Assembly: GCF_004769405.1 (NCBI RefSeq)
Contig: NZ_RQES01000010.1
Coordinates: 372,001 to 436,000 of the forward strand
Length of the DNA: 64,000 nucleotides
Reading direction: 5' to 3'
DNA from: Leptospira selangorensis
GTDB taxonomy: Bacteria > Spirochaetota > Leptospiria > Leptospirales > Leptospiraceae
Shown here: piece after piece, positions 8,116 through 17,482 of the stretch
Layout of the letters: each line of letters opens with the position of its first letter
Position numbering within the stretch: the stretch's first letter is position 1
The notes under the pieces: model-generated
The model's input: only the letters and a program-made list of their open reading frames with translations
The model's database searches: none
Told to the model about the DNA's origin: nothing
Translations under genes and position numbers: made by a program

Positions 8116-10353
8116 TTAAATATAAGTATATAAGTTTTTTCCGTTTTCCGGGTAAGGAAGTGGAGTGATCTTATACTCTTTTCCTATAGAATCCAAGATC
8201 ATTTTTAGTTCGGATTCCCTTTCTTCTCTGGACAAAACAAAAATTTCAGAAGGAGAAACTCCGAATCCGTAATCTTCCGATCCGAGCCTAGGTTGGATCT
8301 CCTCCAGAACATCTTTTCTCCATTTGTCTATGGAAGAATAATCCAAATCGCCTGTACATCTGATCTTGTATAGATTACATCTGCTTCTTTCACCGTGAGT
8401 TGCCCAACGAAGAAGTAAGAATTGAATTTGGACCAAATCTCTTTTGTCCTGAATGGCATGAGAAGCCTGTTCTATTTCTAATTGTAAAAATGCATCTTCC
8501 ACGGGTTCTATGGAATTCTCTACATTCTCTCTTATCTGTTCCGCCAAATCATTATTAGGCGGATCTGGGAACATCAGAAAGAACCTAAAGTCTAGACCGG
8601 ATCTGAAAAGTGAGAAGGAAACAATCCTCATCACTCCATCCAAATCCGCAGAATCGAATTTTTTACGGAAGAAATGATCGTTACGTCGTTCTTCCGTAAC
8701 GTCTATGATAGAAACATCCCCTACTTCTTTTCCTAAGAATTGATCTCCATATAAAAAGATCATGTTCTGACGGCTATAAGGTTGTAAACCGTAGGATACC
8801 ACAGGAAGATAAGCGCCTCTTCTTCTATCATAAAAATGAATACTAAAGGATTTCAAATGAAGAGAAGAGAAAATCGTAAGATAATATTTCAATAATGAAG
8901 ATATAGGAGTATCCAAACCTTGGTGGATCTCATCTAAAACTTCTAGGATCTTTCTTTTTTCGCGAATAGGTTGTTTATCCAACCAACTTCTGAATTTTTC
9001 AGAAAGAGGAAGTTCTTCATTCGGATCGGTTTTACGAATTCCCCACCAGGCTCTTGCCCATAAGAAGAATCTAGACTTATGTTGAGGAGCAAGTCCTCTC
9101 GCGGCCTTCAGACCGATCTCGGCGAGTCCGGTAACTCTAAGTGCTTTTGCTAAAAGACCTGAATCCTTAGGACGATCTAAAATTTGGGTCTGAGGAATTT
9201 CGGGAGAAGTGGATTTTACTTTCTCCACAAGCCTTGCCAGTTCATCCGTAAAGATAGAATCTCTTTTTTTCTGTAGAGCTTCCGGCATTTCCACAACAGA
9301 TACGGTAGAAGGAGCAGATGCCACTTCTCTTTCTACATGAATTGGCTCCTTCTTCTCTCTTAAAAACTTTGGAGTTAAAAATGAATCTCCAGGAAGATCA
9401 AAGGGTAGAACATAAAATGTACCGCTTGCATTCGGTTTCGTTTCTAAAATAGGAGGAACGGTTACTATCTCAGGAATATCGGCTAATTCGGGTAATTTTC
9501 CCGCTTCCACTTGTTTAAAATTACTTTCTTCGATTCTTTGAGAAAGAATTTGGATGAGCTTGGACACATCCGATTTTGTATAGGAGGAAGATGATTTATT
9601 CTTTCTAACAAGAAGAATACATGCATCCAATAAAAACAATAATCCGAAAAATACCGGGAACAATATTAAGAAAATATTACGTTCATAAGGAACTAATAGT
9701 AAGATCCCTTGGATAAAACCTATTTTTTCTTCCGGATAGAATGCATAATAAGCTCTGTATAATTTGTCACCAAGTCGGATTTCTTTGAAATCATTTCCCC
9801 CGTCCTTCATGGACTTCAAAACTTCTTCTGAAATTTTCCGCGGGTCGGTTTTTTCCCCTTTTTCTTCCCAATCTTGGAAGGTCCCAAGTCTTGGTTCCGG
9901 AACAAAGTATTCTATCTTATCGTCCAAGGAAATTTTGAATTTTTCCTTATCCAATACCGCAAGAACTGCCACTGATTTTGAATATAATGGAACAAATAAT
10001 ACAGGCTCATTTTCCAAAGAAAGAAAGCGACTAGTCTTTCCCTCCCATGCCTGGGACAATAGATATCTTTCTTTATCTCCGGAAAATTCCAGGTTCGGAG
10101 TATTTTTCAGATTTGAGTCCCAAGATAAAAAGGTTCTTACGGGAAGGAATAAATTGTTCGTATCCAATTCTTCCGGATCCGATTCACGGATCTTTTTTTC
10201 TAACTCAAGAATCTCTTTATTAAAGGAAGAAAATACGGACTCCAATCTGGACTTATAAAAAATCCCGGAAGGAAAGTACGGTTCTAAAAGAAGTACTGAA
10301 ACGGAAAATATAAAAGATAAAGCAAGTATAAGTCTGAATTTAAAGCCGATCAT
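8116..10353 (-). CDS. Membrane sensor-like protein with GAF-like and degenerate GGDEF-like regions
   Basis: 745 residues. Two transmembrane segments (about 7-26 and 226-250) flank a ~200-residue extracytoplasmic region that may be a Cache-like sensor. The cytoplasmic part has a disordered linker (about 255-440), a region resembling GAF (about 500-650: SLHLKSFSIHFYDRRRGAYLPVVSYGL), then a C-terminal fold. The last segment (VLEEIQPRLGSEDYGFGVSPSEIFVLSREERE) resembles a GGDEF domain whose signature has been lost, so cyclase activity is unlikely. Its ATG overlaps the stop of the upstream membrane gene by 4 bases. It is probably an inactive signalling or scaffold protein acting with that partner (inference). 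Confidence 0.6.
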   Translation of the reverse strand: MIGFKFRLILALSFIFSVSVLLLEPYFPSGIFYKSRLESVFSSFNKEILELEKKIRESDPEELDTNNLFLPVRTFLSWDSNLKNTPNLEFSGDKERYLLSQAWEGKTSRFLSLENEPVLFVPLYSKSVAVLAVLDKEKFKISLDDKIEYFVPEPRLGTFQDWEEKGEKTDPRKISEEVLKSMKDGGNDFKEIRLGDKLYRAYYAFYPEEKIGFIQGILLLVPYERNIFLILFPVFFGLLFLLDACILLVRKNKSSSSYTKSDVSKLIQILSQRIEESNFKQVEAGKLPELADIPEIVTVPPILETKPNASGTFYVLPFDLPGDSFLTPKFLREKKEPIHVEREVASAPSTVSVVEMPEALQKKRDSIFTDELARLVEKVKSTSPEIPQTQILDRPKDSGLLAKALRVTGLAEIGLKAARGLAPQHKSRFFLWARAWWGIRKTDPNEELPLSEKFRSWLDKQPIREKRKILEVLDEIHQGLDTPISSLLKYYLTIFSSLHLKSFSIHFYDRRRGAYLPVVSYGLQPYSRQNMIFLYGDQFLGKEVGDVSIIDVTEERRNDHFFRKKFDSADLDGVMRIVSFSLFRSGLDFRFFLMFPDPPNNDLAEQIRENVENSIEPVEDAFLQLEIEQASHAIQDKRDLVQIQFLLLRWATHGERSRCNLYKIRCTGDLDYSSIDKWRKDVLEEIQPRLGSEDYGFGVSPSEIFVLSREERESELKMILDSIGKEYKITPLPYPENGKNLYTYI

Positions 10354-11348
10354 TTTGTCTTTTCCCTAAATTGCCCGAGTAAACGAACCAGCTCGGTTTT
10401 CACTTGGACCACTTCTTCTCTCTCTGAAAAACGGTGCTCCATTCGGATCGTGAATAAAATTCTAGAAGCAAGTATTCCACAAATCAAAGCGATCAATGAA
10501 ATTCCAAAAGCACTTAAGATCAATAATAACTCTTCCGCTCTTGTCTTTCTATGTTGTGATAGAAAAATTTCTAGATCATCCGCAACTATCTTTTCCCAAA
10601 CAGGACGAATTAGAATTTTTTGAGATTTGGAATTTTTATCCAACAATGCATGTATCATTGCCTTGGATTCTTCCGAATTCGAAACCTCTGCATTTGGAAG
10701 TAATGTGCTATCAGGGTTCAAATTGGTTTCTAAAAGTTCCGAATCATCTTCCTTCTTCTTATATACCCAATATAAGATCCCTTCCGAAAAATCCCGAGGC
10801 AGAAATGATTTTTTAGAACCGCTTGCTTCTTGGACAATTCGGTCTCCGTCTTCTTTCAAGATCTGAAGATATAGATCTCCGGAAGAATTTCTGTATAATA
10901 AAAATCCATCGGTATCTTCTACCCAACTTGCTTTAGATACCTGCATTCCGAGTAGTCTAAGACCTTTATGAAATCCAGGTCCCTTTGGATCGGATGAATA
11001 CATCGCCCTATAATTATAATCATAAATTCGAATTTGTTTTAATTTGATAGAAGAGGTGAAAAGTTTTCCTAAAACTTCAGCCTCCTTGTCGGTTTCAGGC
11101 TTGGGCATTTCTCTCATCAAATATTCAAATCTATAGCCCAGATCATAATAGTTGTTTTGAAATCTTTCTAGGATGGAGTCTAGGAAAGATTCCTTTTTCA
11201 GTTTAGGGTACAAACTAAGAATTTGGATAGGAGAGAAGAAAACCGCATCCTTCCAAGCTCCCGGAAAAAAAGGGATGGAAATCAATACGATACATAGCAG
11301 TATCAGAGTCAGAATTCGAGATCTTTTGCTATGTTTGCGCGGGTTCAC
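10350..11348 (-). CDS. Two-TM membrane protein with extracytoplasmic domain
   Basis: 332 residues. Transmembrane segments at about 13-31 and 275-300 enclose a ~240-residue extracytoplasmic domain. A short cytoplasmic tail (RMEHRFSEREEVVQVKTELVRLLGQFREKTK) is predicted coiled coil. The topology resembles the sensor half of a chemoreceptor or kinase but no output domain is present. The start is GTG at 11348 with an AAGG immediately before it; the true start is uncertain. It is the first gene of the five-gene operon running to 6875 and overlaps the next gene by 4 bases. Confidence 0.65.
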   Translation of the reverse strand: MNPRKHSKRSRILTLILLCIVLISIPFFPGAWKDAVFFSPIQILSLYPKLKKESFLDSILERFQNNYYDLGYRFEYLMREMPKPETDKEAEVLGKLFTSSIKLKQIRIYDYNYRAMYSSDPKGPGFHKGLRLLGMQVSKASWVEDTDGFLLYRNSSGDLYLQILKEDGDRIVQEASGSKKSFLPRDFSEGILYWVYKKKEDDSELLETNLNPDSTLLPNAEVSNSEESKAMIHALLDKNSKSQKILIRPVWEKIVADDLEIFLSQHRKTRAEELLLILSAFGISLIALICGILASRILFTIRMEHRFSEREEVVQVKTELVRLLGQFREKTK

Positions 11349-11425
11349 CTTTCTAGTATCGGCGATTCCATCATAAAGAATCAGTCTAATTCAATAGGAT
11401 AATCGATACTTCTCGGACCAATAAA

Positions 11426-12391
11426 ATGATATTTTATGTTTTTATAGACGGGATAGGCTTTGGGGAAAACGATCCGGATAAAAATCCGTTCTCTAAGTAT
11501 TCAAAGGGGATTTTTCTACCCTTGGGCGGTAAATCGATCCCGACAGATTCTCCTTCCCGCCTCCAAGAACTCACCTATCTCAAAACGGACGCGAGTATGG
11601 GGATCAAGGGACTTCCTCAAAGCGCCACCGGACAAACCTCTCTTTGGACTGGGATCAATGCCTGTCAGGTGCTGAACCGACACATGAGTGGATTTCCTAC
11701 ATTTACCTTAAAACGTATCATCGCTAAATATTCCATCATTCGAATCTTAGAAGAGAACGGATTTAAAGCCGACCTACTGAACTGTTATACCCCCGGATTT
11801 GCGGAACATATAAAAAAACATCCAAGACATGTATCCGCTTCTACTCTCATCCAGATGGCTGCGGACAAACCTTTAAAAGATATGGATGATCTAAGAGATG
11901 GCAAGGGTCTTTATATGGACATCAGCCGTGATTTCCTTAGAAAGTTCGGAAGGGACTTTATAGATAAGGATGATCCGGTTTTAGAGATCCAAGATCCGTA
12001 CAAAACCGGGAAAGATATCATTCCTGCAATGCAGGGCCATACATTATGTATCTATGAATACTTTATCACGGATAAGGTGGGTCATAAGATGAATTGGAAA
12101 GGTGCCGAAAAATGTATCTCCGACTTGGAGGACTTTTTACTCGGAGTTTTGGATGCAATGGATCCGGAACAAGATCAACTCATTATAACATCCGATCATG
12201 GAAACTTGGAAGATCTGACTGTGGATGTTCATACCGTAAACCCGGTACCGACCATTCTATACGGTAAATACACGGATCAGATGAAAGACAAAATCCACGC
12301 CTTGAAAGATATCCCACATGCAATTTATGATTGTTTAGGGATACAGATCCAAATGTCTGAACAGGAATTTGTTCAGACTTCTTCAAATTAA
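11426..12391 (+). CDS. Alkaline-phosphatase-superfamily metalloenzyme-domain protein
   Basis: 321 residues. The N-terminus MIFYVFIDGIGFGENDPDKNP carries the first metal-binding Asp of the phosphoglyceromutase/phosphopentomutase-type metalloenzyme fold. SATGQTSLWTGINACQ includes the position of the catalytic Ser/Thr. Near the C-terminus, DKVGHKMNW, IITSDHGNLEDLTVDVHTVNPVPTILYG supplies the Asp-His and His metal ligands. It lacks the large insert of full-length iPGM, so the substrate is uncertain: a phosphate-transferring or hydrolysing enzyme. It is divergent from the membrane-protein operon and convergent with the downstream TPR gene with a 6-base gap. Confidence 0.85.
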   Translation: MIFYVFIDGIGFGENDPDKNPFSKYSKGIFLPLGGKSIPTDSPSRLQELTYLKTDASMGIKGLPQSATGQTSLWTGINACQVLNRHMSGFPTFTLKRIIAKYSIIRILEENGFKADLLNCYTPGFAEHIKKHPRHVSASTLIQMAADKPLKDMDDLRDGKGLYMDISRDFLRKFGRDFIDKDDPVLEIQDPYKTGKDIIPAMQGHTLCIYEYFITDKVGHKMNWKGAEKCISDLEDFLLGVLDAMDPEQDQLIITSDHGNLEDLTVDVHTVNPVPTILYGKYTDQMKDKIHALKDIPHAIYDCLGIQIQMSEQEFVQTSSN

Positions 12392-12397
12392 GATTTC

Positions 12398-13549
12398 TTA
12401 ATATTTCCAGTCGTCGTCTTGGCGATCATCGTCGGAAGGTTTTGCTTTTCCGCCACCTTCTCCGTCCTTGTATCTAAGATCGTCTTCGATCTGATCCAAA
12501 GCTTCCTTCTTCCAGGCAGCGGATTTTTTACCTACAGGAGTATCAGGATTTCTATCAGCGGACTCTTGGAAAACCGCTGCGGCTTTCTCATACTTTCCGC
12601 CTCTGAAATAGATGGTTCCCTTTCTGAACATGGCAGCCTGGTCCATAGTTCCATCCGAGTTCTCTAACATTTTGTTCAGATATTGGATTGCTTGTTCCGA
12701 TTTTCCCAAAGCATCGTAACTTTCCGCGATATAATACCAAGCTTGTTCTCTAGCTCTTTCGCTGACACCTATATCCAAAGCTTTTTTCAAAGTTTCGATC
12801 GCTGAGTAATATTCTTTACGTACGTATAATTCTCTACCCTTCTCTAAGAGCCCGGAACGGAATTCCTTATCTACGGAAACCTTATCCGGATCGAAATAGG
12901 CATCCGACTGAACGTAATCTTCATACACATCGTAAGCGGACCAATCTTTGCCCATTCTGCGCAAAGATTTTCCCCATCTCACTCTAGCTTTTACGTTTTC
13001 AGGATCTTCCTGTAAGGCCAATACGTAGTTCTTTCTAGACTGATCGTAATTGCCTTTTTTCATATAGTAGTCGGCAATTGCGGATAACGCATTCGATCTG
13101 AGTTTGTTATCTCCGGAAGTTCTAAGAACTTCCTCTAAATGTCCTTTTCCTTCTTCGTCTCTATTTAATAAAAGAAGAAGGTTTCCAAGGCCATAGGCGA
13201 CCCTAGCTTTTTCTTCGCGAGCTAAACCTTCTTTTTGGTTCAGCTCCCTGAAAATACCAAGGGCTCTCATCTTATCCCCGGTTTTGTCCAGAGCAGTTGC
13301 CAGATCGTATTGGATCCGGAAAGAAAGATCAGAACCCACATCCTTGGCGGATAATTCTGCGAAAATATCCAAAGCCTTTTCCGAGGATTTAGGATTGGAA
13401 TGTTTTAGAAATTCCTCTCCTTCTCTGACTTTCTCGATGATCCCTTTATTTGTGGAATCCGTATCTTGGATCACCGCAGTATAAATCCCTGTGAGAAGAC
13501 CTGCACATACGAATAAAAATCCTGTGACTAAAATAATGGAACGGTTCAT
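12398..13549 (-). CDS. Membrane-anchored TPR protein
   Basis: 383 residues. One N-terminal transmembrane or uncleaved signal segment (MNRSIILVTGFLFVCAGLLTGIYTAVI) is followed by about seven TPR-type repeats (KALDIFAELSAKDVG, ALSAIADYYMKKGNYDQSRKNYVLALQEDPENVKARVRWG, AWYYIAESYDALGKSEQAIQYLNKML, AMFRKGTIYFRGGKYEKAAAVFQESADRNPD). The charged C-terminus is DDDRQDDDWKY. I chose ATG 13549 because GGAGG lies 6-7 bases upstream and the stop of the preceding gene overlaps it by 4 bases; the longer frame from 13579 runs back into that gene. It probably works with the upstream secreted FN3/TPR protein in an envelope complex (inference). Confidence 0.78.
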   Translation of the reverse strand: MNRSIILVTGFLFVCAGLLTGIYTAVIQDTDSTNKGIIEKVREGEEFLKHSNPKSSEKALDIFAELSAKDVGSDLSFRIQYDLATALDKTGDKMRALGIFRELNQKEGLAREEKARVAYGLGNLLLLLNRDEEGKGHLEEVLRTSGDNKLRSNALSAIADYYMKKGNYDQSRKNYVLALQEDPENVKARVRWGKSLRRMGKDWSAYDVYEDYVQSDAYFDPDKVSVDKEFRSGLLEKGRELYVRKEYYSAIETLKKALDIGVSERAREQAWYYIAESYDALGKSEQAIQYLNKMLENSDGTMDQAAMFRKGTIYFRGGKYEKAAAVFQESADRNPDTPVGKKSAAWKKEALDQIEDDLRYKDGEGGGKAKPSDDDRQDDDWKY

Positions 13550-15189
13550 CTTCTTCCTCCGCCGATCCGGGCCAGACATTGTTTGGTCCAGAACTCGGTT
13601 CGTTCCGGATTATAGTTCTTTGTATCTTTTTGTACGAAGAACTTTAGGGCTTTATTATATTCACCCTTTTTATAAAAAGACATTCCAAGGAAAAACTTGG
13701 CCTTTCCTCTTATATCGACATCGTTTGAGCCCGCATACGGAGCCAATTGTTTAACCGCTTCTCCGTATTCGTTTTTCCAATACGTTGCTCTCAGAACTCG
13801 ATCGACCTCTTCATCACTAGGCTCTTCTTGCTCGACGATTAAAGGTTGTTTTTCATTATTCTGAACATTTTGGTTGTTCTGATTATCCTGAGGATCTTGC
13901 TCTTCTTTCGGCTCGTTTTTATTAGGCTTATCGTTTTCAGCAGTTTGTGTATTATCCGAAGAGCCAGGGCCACCAATCGCAACATAAGATTGGTCCTGAG
14001 TCAAAGTGAAATCTTCTATATCGCCACGTTTAACTGTAATACCAAAATACATGGTTCCGGAGTATGGTTTCATCTTAACCATAACGTTAGTATCCGGATG
14101 AGAAACTTCTCCAAGCTTTCTAACATTGCCGCCTAGAAAGGTAGAAACTCCTCCTGACAAAGGTTTGCCCGCTTGGTAAATAGAGTAGACAGTGTTTTCG
14201 TCGGCGCGATCAGGAGATTTCCAATCTAAACGAACTCCTCCATCGACGATATTCGCCTTCAGATCCTTCACGTGCATTTCATCGTACGCGAATTGAGGAT
14301 TGGTAACTACATCATCTTCCTTAGGAGGTTTTCTTTTATCTTGATCATAAACGTAGAACTGGCGAATGAAGGATTGATTTTGGACTAAAGGTAAAACTTC
14401 TTTCAAACCTTGTTTTACTGAAACACCGTAATAAAGAGTTTGAGACTTGGTCAGATCCTGATCCAAGAAAGTATTTTCAGGATGCGAAACTTCCGCTAAC
14501 TTCTCCGCTTTTCTCATCAATGTCATACTAGACATCGGCTCCGCGGATTTATAAATAGTATAGATAGTTTCACCTTGGATTCCTTTCGGATAAGGTTCCC
14601 AAGAAATACGTAAGAACTGACCTTCTCTCTTTACTGAGATATCAGTAACTCTAGCGTTATCCGAAAGATACTTCTGCTCTTCTGGCGGAGGTTGATTCGT
14701 ATTCGTAGCAGGAGGGTAATTATTCTGAGTATTAGTCGGTGGATGATTATTTGTCTGAGGAGGCGGGTTATTTTCGATCACAATCGGGATCGTAGTATAG
14801 TTACGATTCGCTACTAATCTTGCATCCTTCTTCCTTACATGATTCGCTAATACGACTGCGTAATAATAAGTTCCAGGTTTCAGATTATAATCGTAGATCT
14901 GATTCACTCCGTTAGCTACGCCGCTCGGAAATTTTCCCAAAGAATCCGAGATATAACATTTTTCAGGATTATCGATGATAGAAGAAGATCGAGCAACTAT
15001 GATCTCGCCGGTTTCTCGAGGAGCTTCCCAAGAGATACGAACGGATCTACCGTCTTTAAGGACTTCTACATTGATGGAGTTTGCAACACTCGCATTATCA
15101 TTGTCCAGACGAAAGGTATCCTGGGCATAGATAGAATTTCCCAATGCCATTAGGAAGAAAATAGATAGGATCCGGAGTCGAATTTTCAT
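13546..15189 (-). CDS. Secreted protein with three FN3-like repeats and a C-terminal TPR-like segment
   Basis: 547 residues. A signal peptide (MKIRLRILSIFFLMALGNSIYAQ) is followed by three similar beta-sandwich units near residues 30-140, 180-290 and 310-410. Each has the pattern R-x-S-W or L-D-W, then E-x-I/V-Y-x-I/A-x-x-S/A and later L-Y-Y-G/Y-A-V-x-V (for example LRISWEPYPKGIQGETIYTIYKSAEPM). A Pro/Asn/Thr/Gln-rich linker (about 140-175) separates the first two units and an Asn/Gln/Glu-rich linker (about 420-460) follows the third. The C-terminal 80 residues are TPR-like (AKFFLGMSFYKKGEYNKALKFF). It is translationally coupled to the downstream TPR protein; location is periplasm or outer membrane. 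Confidence 0.75.
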   Translation of the reverse strand: MKIRLRILSIFFLMALGNSIYAQDTFRLDNDNASVANSINVEVLKDGRSVRISWEAPRETGEIIVARSSSIIDNPEKCYISDSLGKFPSGVANGVNQIYDYNLKPGTYYYAVVLANHVRKKDARLVANRNYTTIPIVIENNPPPQTNNHPPTNTQNNYPPATNTNQPPPEEQKYLSDNARVTDISVKREGQFLRISWEPYPKGIQGETIYTIYKSAEPMSSMTLMRKAEKLAEVSHPENTFLDQDLTKSQTLYYGVSVKQGLKEVLPLVQNQSFIRQFYVYDQDKRKPPKEDDVVTNPQFAYDEMHVKDLKANIVDGGVRLDWKSPDRADENTVYSIYQAGKPLSGGVSTFLGGNVRKLGEVSHPDTNVMVKMKPYSGTMYFGITVKRGDIEDFTLTQDQSYVAIGGPGSSDNTQTAENDKPNKNEPKEEQDPQDNQNNQNVQNNEKQPLIVEQEEPSDEEVDRVLRATYWKNEYGEAVKQLAPYAGSNDVDIRGKAKFFLGMSFYKKGEYNKALKFFVQKDTKNYNPERTEFWTKQCLARIGGGRR

Positions 15190-15366
15190 CTGGAAATAAG
15201 GTTCCGAACTAGATTATCGGTTGCTACAATGCAATTTTTTACTTCGGTTTTTAGCAGAATGTGGGGAAAATAATATAAAATGCGAAAGATACGGAAACTT
15301 CTCCTTTCGGTTTGATCTTGACTAATGAAAGCATTCATAAGACATAATACGACTTCCGGCATATAA

Positions 15367-16029
15367 ATGATCGATATAGAATATTATTACGACCCAGAAT
15401 ATCAGAATTTTCTCCTCTCGAGCAAGAGACGTGAGCTTACTCCTCCGGAAACCGTTTTGAAACATTTTTCCCTGAAGGATGTCCAGAATATCGTGGATTT
15501 CGGGATGGGCCTGGGTTTCTGGACGGAAACTCTTCTGAAATCGATCCATAAAGAGGGATGGGTCTGGGGCGCAGAATGTAATCAAGACTTCTTGGATGAA
15601 GTATTACATTGGAAAAATAGAGAAGATATCCAAAGATTTACGCCATTTTATATGGAGAAAGCGGATCGTCCCCTATTACCGGAATGGATCCCAGTCCCTG
15701 AAGTCGTTTTTGCTTCTTTAGTACTTTCCACTTTTGCAGATCCGGGCCAAGCAATGGACGGTTTAGTTCGTTCCATGAAGAAGGGTGGCAAATTGATCGT
15801 TCTAGATTGGGTCAAAAACGAATACCCAGTCGGCCCTAGGATCAATGATAAGATCTCTTTAGATAAGATGAAGTTTTTAGCGGAACAATATAAATTAGAG
15901 ATCGTTAAAACAGTTCGTATTAGTGAAAACGTATACGGCTTGGAGATCCAATCAGGCCCTGAATTCGAATATGGTTATTATGATCTAAGAGAAGAAGAAA
16001 CTTATTCTGAAGAATTGATCAGATCTTAA
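15367..16029 (+). CDS. Class I SAM-dependent methyltransferase
   Basis: 220 residues. Motif I reads IVDFGMGLGFWTETLLKSI, motif II WGAECNQDFLDEV with an acidic residue ending strand 2, motif IV VPEVVFASLVLSTFADPGQ, and post-motif MKKGGKLIVLDWVKNEYPVGP, which resembles UbiE-type enzymes. Substrate is unknown. No good Shine-Dalgarno precedes the ATG. A TTGACT lies 50 bases upstream of the start but no convincing -10 is seen. A strong hairpin follows the stop. Confidence 0.82.
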   Translation: MIDIEYYYDPEYQNFLLSSKRRELTPPETVLKHFSLKDVQNIVDFGMGLGFWTETLLKSIHKEGWVWGAECNQDFLDEVLHWKNREDIQRFTPFYMEKADRPLLPEWIPVPEVVFASLVLSTFADPGQAMDGLVRSMKKGGKLIVLDWVKNEYPVGPRINDKISLDKMKFLAEQYKLEIVKTVRISENVYGLEIQSGPEFEYGYYDLREEETYSEELIRS

Positions 16030-16031
16030 AG

Positions 16032-16065
16032 AAGCGATTTTAAGAGATATCCCTTAAAATCGCTT
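16032..16065. terminator. Bidirectional intrinsic terminator
   Basis: A 13-bp perfect stem (AAGCGATTTTAAG at 16032-16044 and its complement at 16053-16065) with an 8-base loop lies 3 bases after the methyltransferase stop and 8 bases before the end of the convergent lipoprotein gene. T-rich DNA follows on the plus side. Confidence 0.8.
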
Positions 16066-16072
16066 ATAGATT

Positions 16073-16678
16073 TTATTTTAAATTATAAATTCCGTCTTTA
16101 GCAGCTTCTTCTAATACTGAATAAGTAGTAGTTTTGAAGCCCGCTGGAATTTCCGAAGCAGGAGATTTAAACGGAAGCGCAAAAATAAGTAAAAGCTGGA
16201 TCCAAGTATTATAAGTAACATTTCTAATGTACTGTTTTACTACTTTATCCTTTTTATCTTTAAAAGTATAAGTAATCGTAAAATCATCTTTTGCCCAAGC
16301 AGGTAAAACAGTTAAAGTCAAACCGCTTATGAAAGCAAGAGCTTGTCCGCCGCCGCCACCTTGGTCAACACCTTCGATCTGCAATTTTAAATCAGAAGGT
16401 TGTAAAGCAGTTGTGGTACCTTTAAAGTAGCCGGATTCCGAAATATGCTTTTCAAATTCTTTCTGCATTGCTTCAAGAGCGTTAGCATTTACCTCTAACG
16501 ATTCACCGGATGGCGAAAAGGATTTCTGTGAATAAGTCACTGAAATAGTCTTATTAGAAACTTTTTCGGGCTTTTGGTAAGTCGGGCCTTGAAACCCTTC
16601 AGGGTAACTTGTAAAAGTAGCACAATTGAACAGTCCGATTACTGCGCAAGTAGCTATAAACAACTCAATTTTTTTCAT
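16073..16678 (-). CDS. Putative lipoprotein A of a two-gene unit
   Basis: 201 residues with a lipoprotein signal (MKKIELFIATCAVIGLFNCATF, lipobox LFNC, Cys19). The mature part has a beta-rich centre, a Gly-rich turn (VDQGGGGGQALAFISGLTLTVLPAW) that may be a short membrane-inserted helix, and FTITYTFKDKKDKVVKQYIRNVTYNTWIQLLLIFALPFKSP. It overlaps the upstream lipoprotein gene by 14 bases, so the two are an operon. The general layout of both is that of outer-membrane-associated lipoproteins; function is unknown. Confidence 0.72.
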   Translation of the reverse strand: MKKIELFIATCAVIGLFNCATFTSYPEGFQGPTYQKPEKVSNKTISVTYSQKSFSPSGESLEVNANALEAMQKEFEKHISESGYFKGTTTALQPSDLKLQIEGVDQGGGGGQALAFISGLTLTVLPAWAKDDFTITYTFKDKKDKVVKQYIRNVTYNTWIQLLLIFALPFKSPASEIPAGFKTTTYSVLEEAAKDGIYNLK

Positions 16679-17297
16679 TCACTTTGTCTCCATTAGTATG
16701 TTTTAATATGAATCGATGAGCATTATAGTAGGAGTCGATCAATGAGGACAATACTTCGGTCCTATCCTCGATTCCGCTCGGAAACAGATAATATTTGCTA
16801 TAAAAATTCACATCACGAGTATTGAATAATTTCTTAACGTTTCTAAAAAGGACCTTCTTGTTCGGATTTTTAACAGTCAAATCACAATCATAAGCAGCCG
16901 AATCCGTAGCAATCGCTCCTCCTGCCCAAATATAAATTGTGAAAGTCAAGATCGCTAAAGGGAAATATGCAGGATGAGGTTTTCTAATTTCCTCGAAATT
17001 GGTACAGGCAATGGTAAAAATTTTATAGTTATTATCAGAAGGTTCTTTGTAATTAATGTATGCTACCCTTTGAAAATAATTCGCTTTTCGAGCATATTCT
17101 ATAACTGCAAGGGTTAAATTATCTTCCTTAGTCTGCACTGAATTGATCCCGGAAGGAAGAGTCACTCTTTCTATAAAAATTGTTAAAGGAAGAGCTTGTT
17201 TTTGGTCAGGTGGATCGTTCAAAGAAACCTGAACCGGAATAGTAATACAGGAAGCCAGTATTAGAAAGGAAAAGAATGCTAAAAATTTTAATTTCAT
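16665..17297 (-). CDS. Putative lipoprotein B of a two-gene unit
   Basis: 210 residues. A signal peptide ends in a lipobox (FLAFFSFLILASCITIP, Cys17). The mature region has VERVTLPSGINSVQTKEDNLTLAVIEYARKANYFQRVAYINY and a hydrophobic segment (FPLAILTFTIYIWAGGAIA), as in its partner. Paralogy with the downstream lipoprotein is possible: both have lipobox, beta domain, hydrophobic segment, then a second beta domain. It is the first gene of the pair. Nothing in the 185 bases upstream to mtaB is recognisable as a known regulatory element. Confidence 0.7.
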   Translation of the reverse strand: MKLKFLAFFSFLILASCITIPVQVSLNDPPDQKQALPLTIFIERVTLPSGINSVQTKEDNLTLAVIEYARKANYFQRVAYINYKEPSDNNYKIFTIACTNFEEIRKPHPAYFPLAILTFTIYIWAGGAIATDSAAYDCDLTVKNPNKKVLFRNVKKLFNTRDVNFYSKYYLFPSGIEDRTEVLSSLIDSYYNAHRFILKHTNGDKVNEKN

Positions 17298-17398
17298 CCG
17301 AATAAAAACCTAACTCATTCAGGGGACAGACCTACCCGAAAAAGAGAAAGGTATACTAACGTTTGAGAAACATTTTTACACAGGATTACTAATGCAAT

Positions 17399-17425
17399 AA
17401 AAATTCCCGTTTATTAGGGATTTTG
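17399..17425 (-). terminator. Weak intrinsic terminator downstream of mtaB
   Basis: On the minus strand, TCCC pairs with GGGA around an 8-base loop, extended by A/T pairs across one bulge and followed by a T-run (A-run at 17399-17404). It lies about 60 bases past the mtaB stop. Confidence 0.4.
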
Positions 17426-17482
17426 GCACATTACAAATCTAAATTTTACAATTTTATAAAATCGAAATGTGCTTTATCTGGA

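Noticed and set aside
9764..10258. A 164-residue plus-strand frame opposite the large membrane protein
   Set aside because: Low-complexity Ser/Phe/Asn content typical of an antisense shadow.
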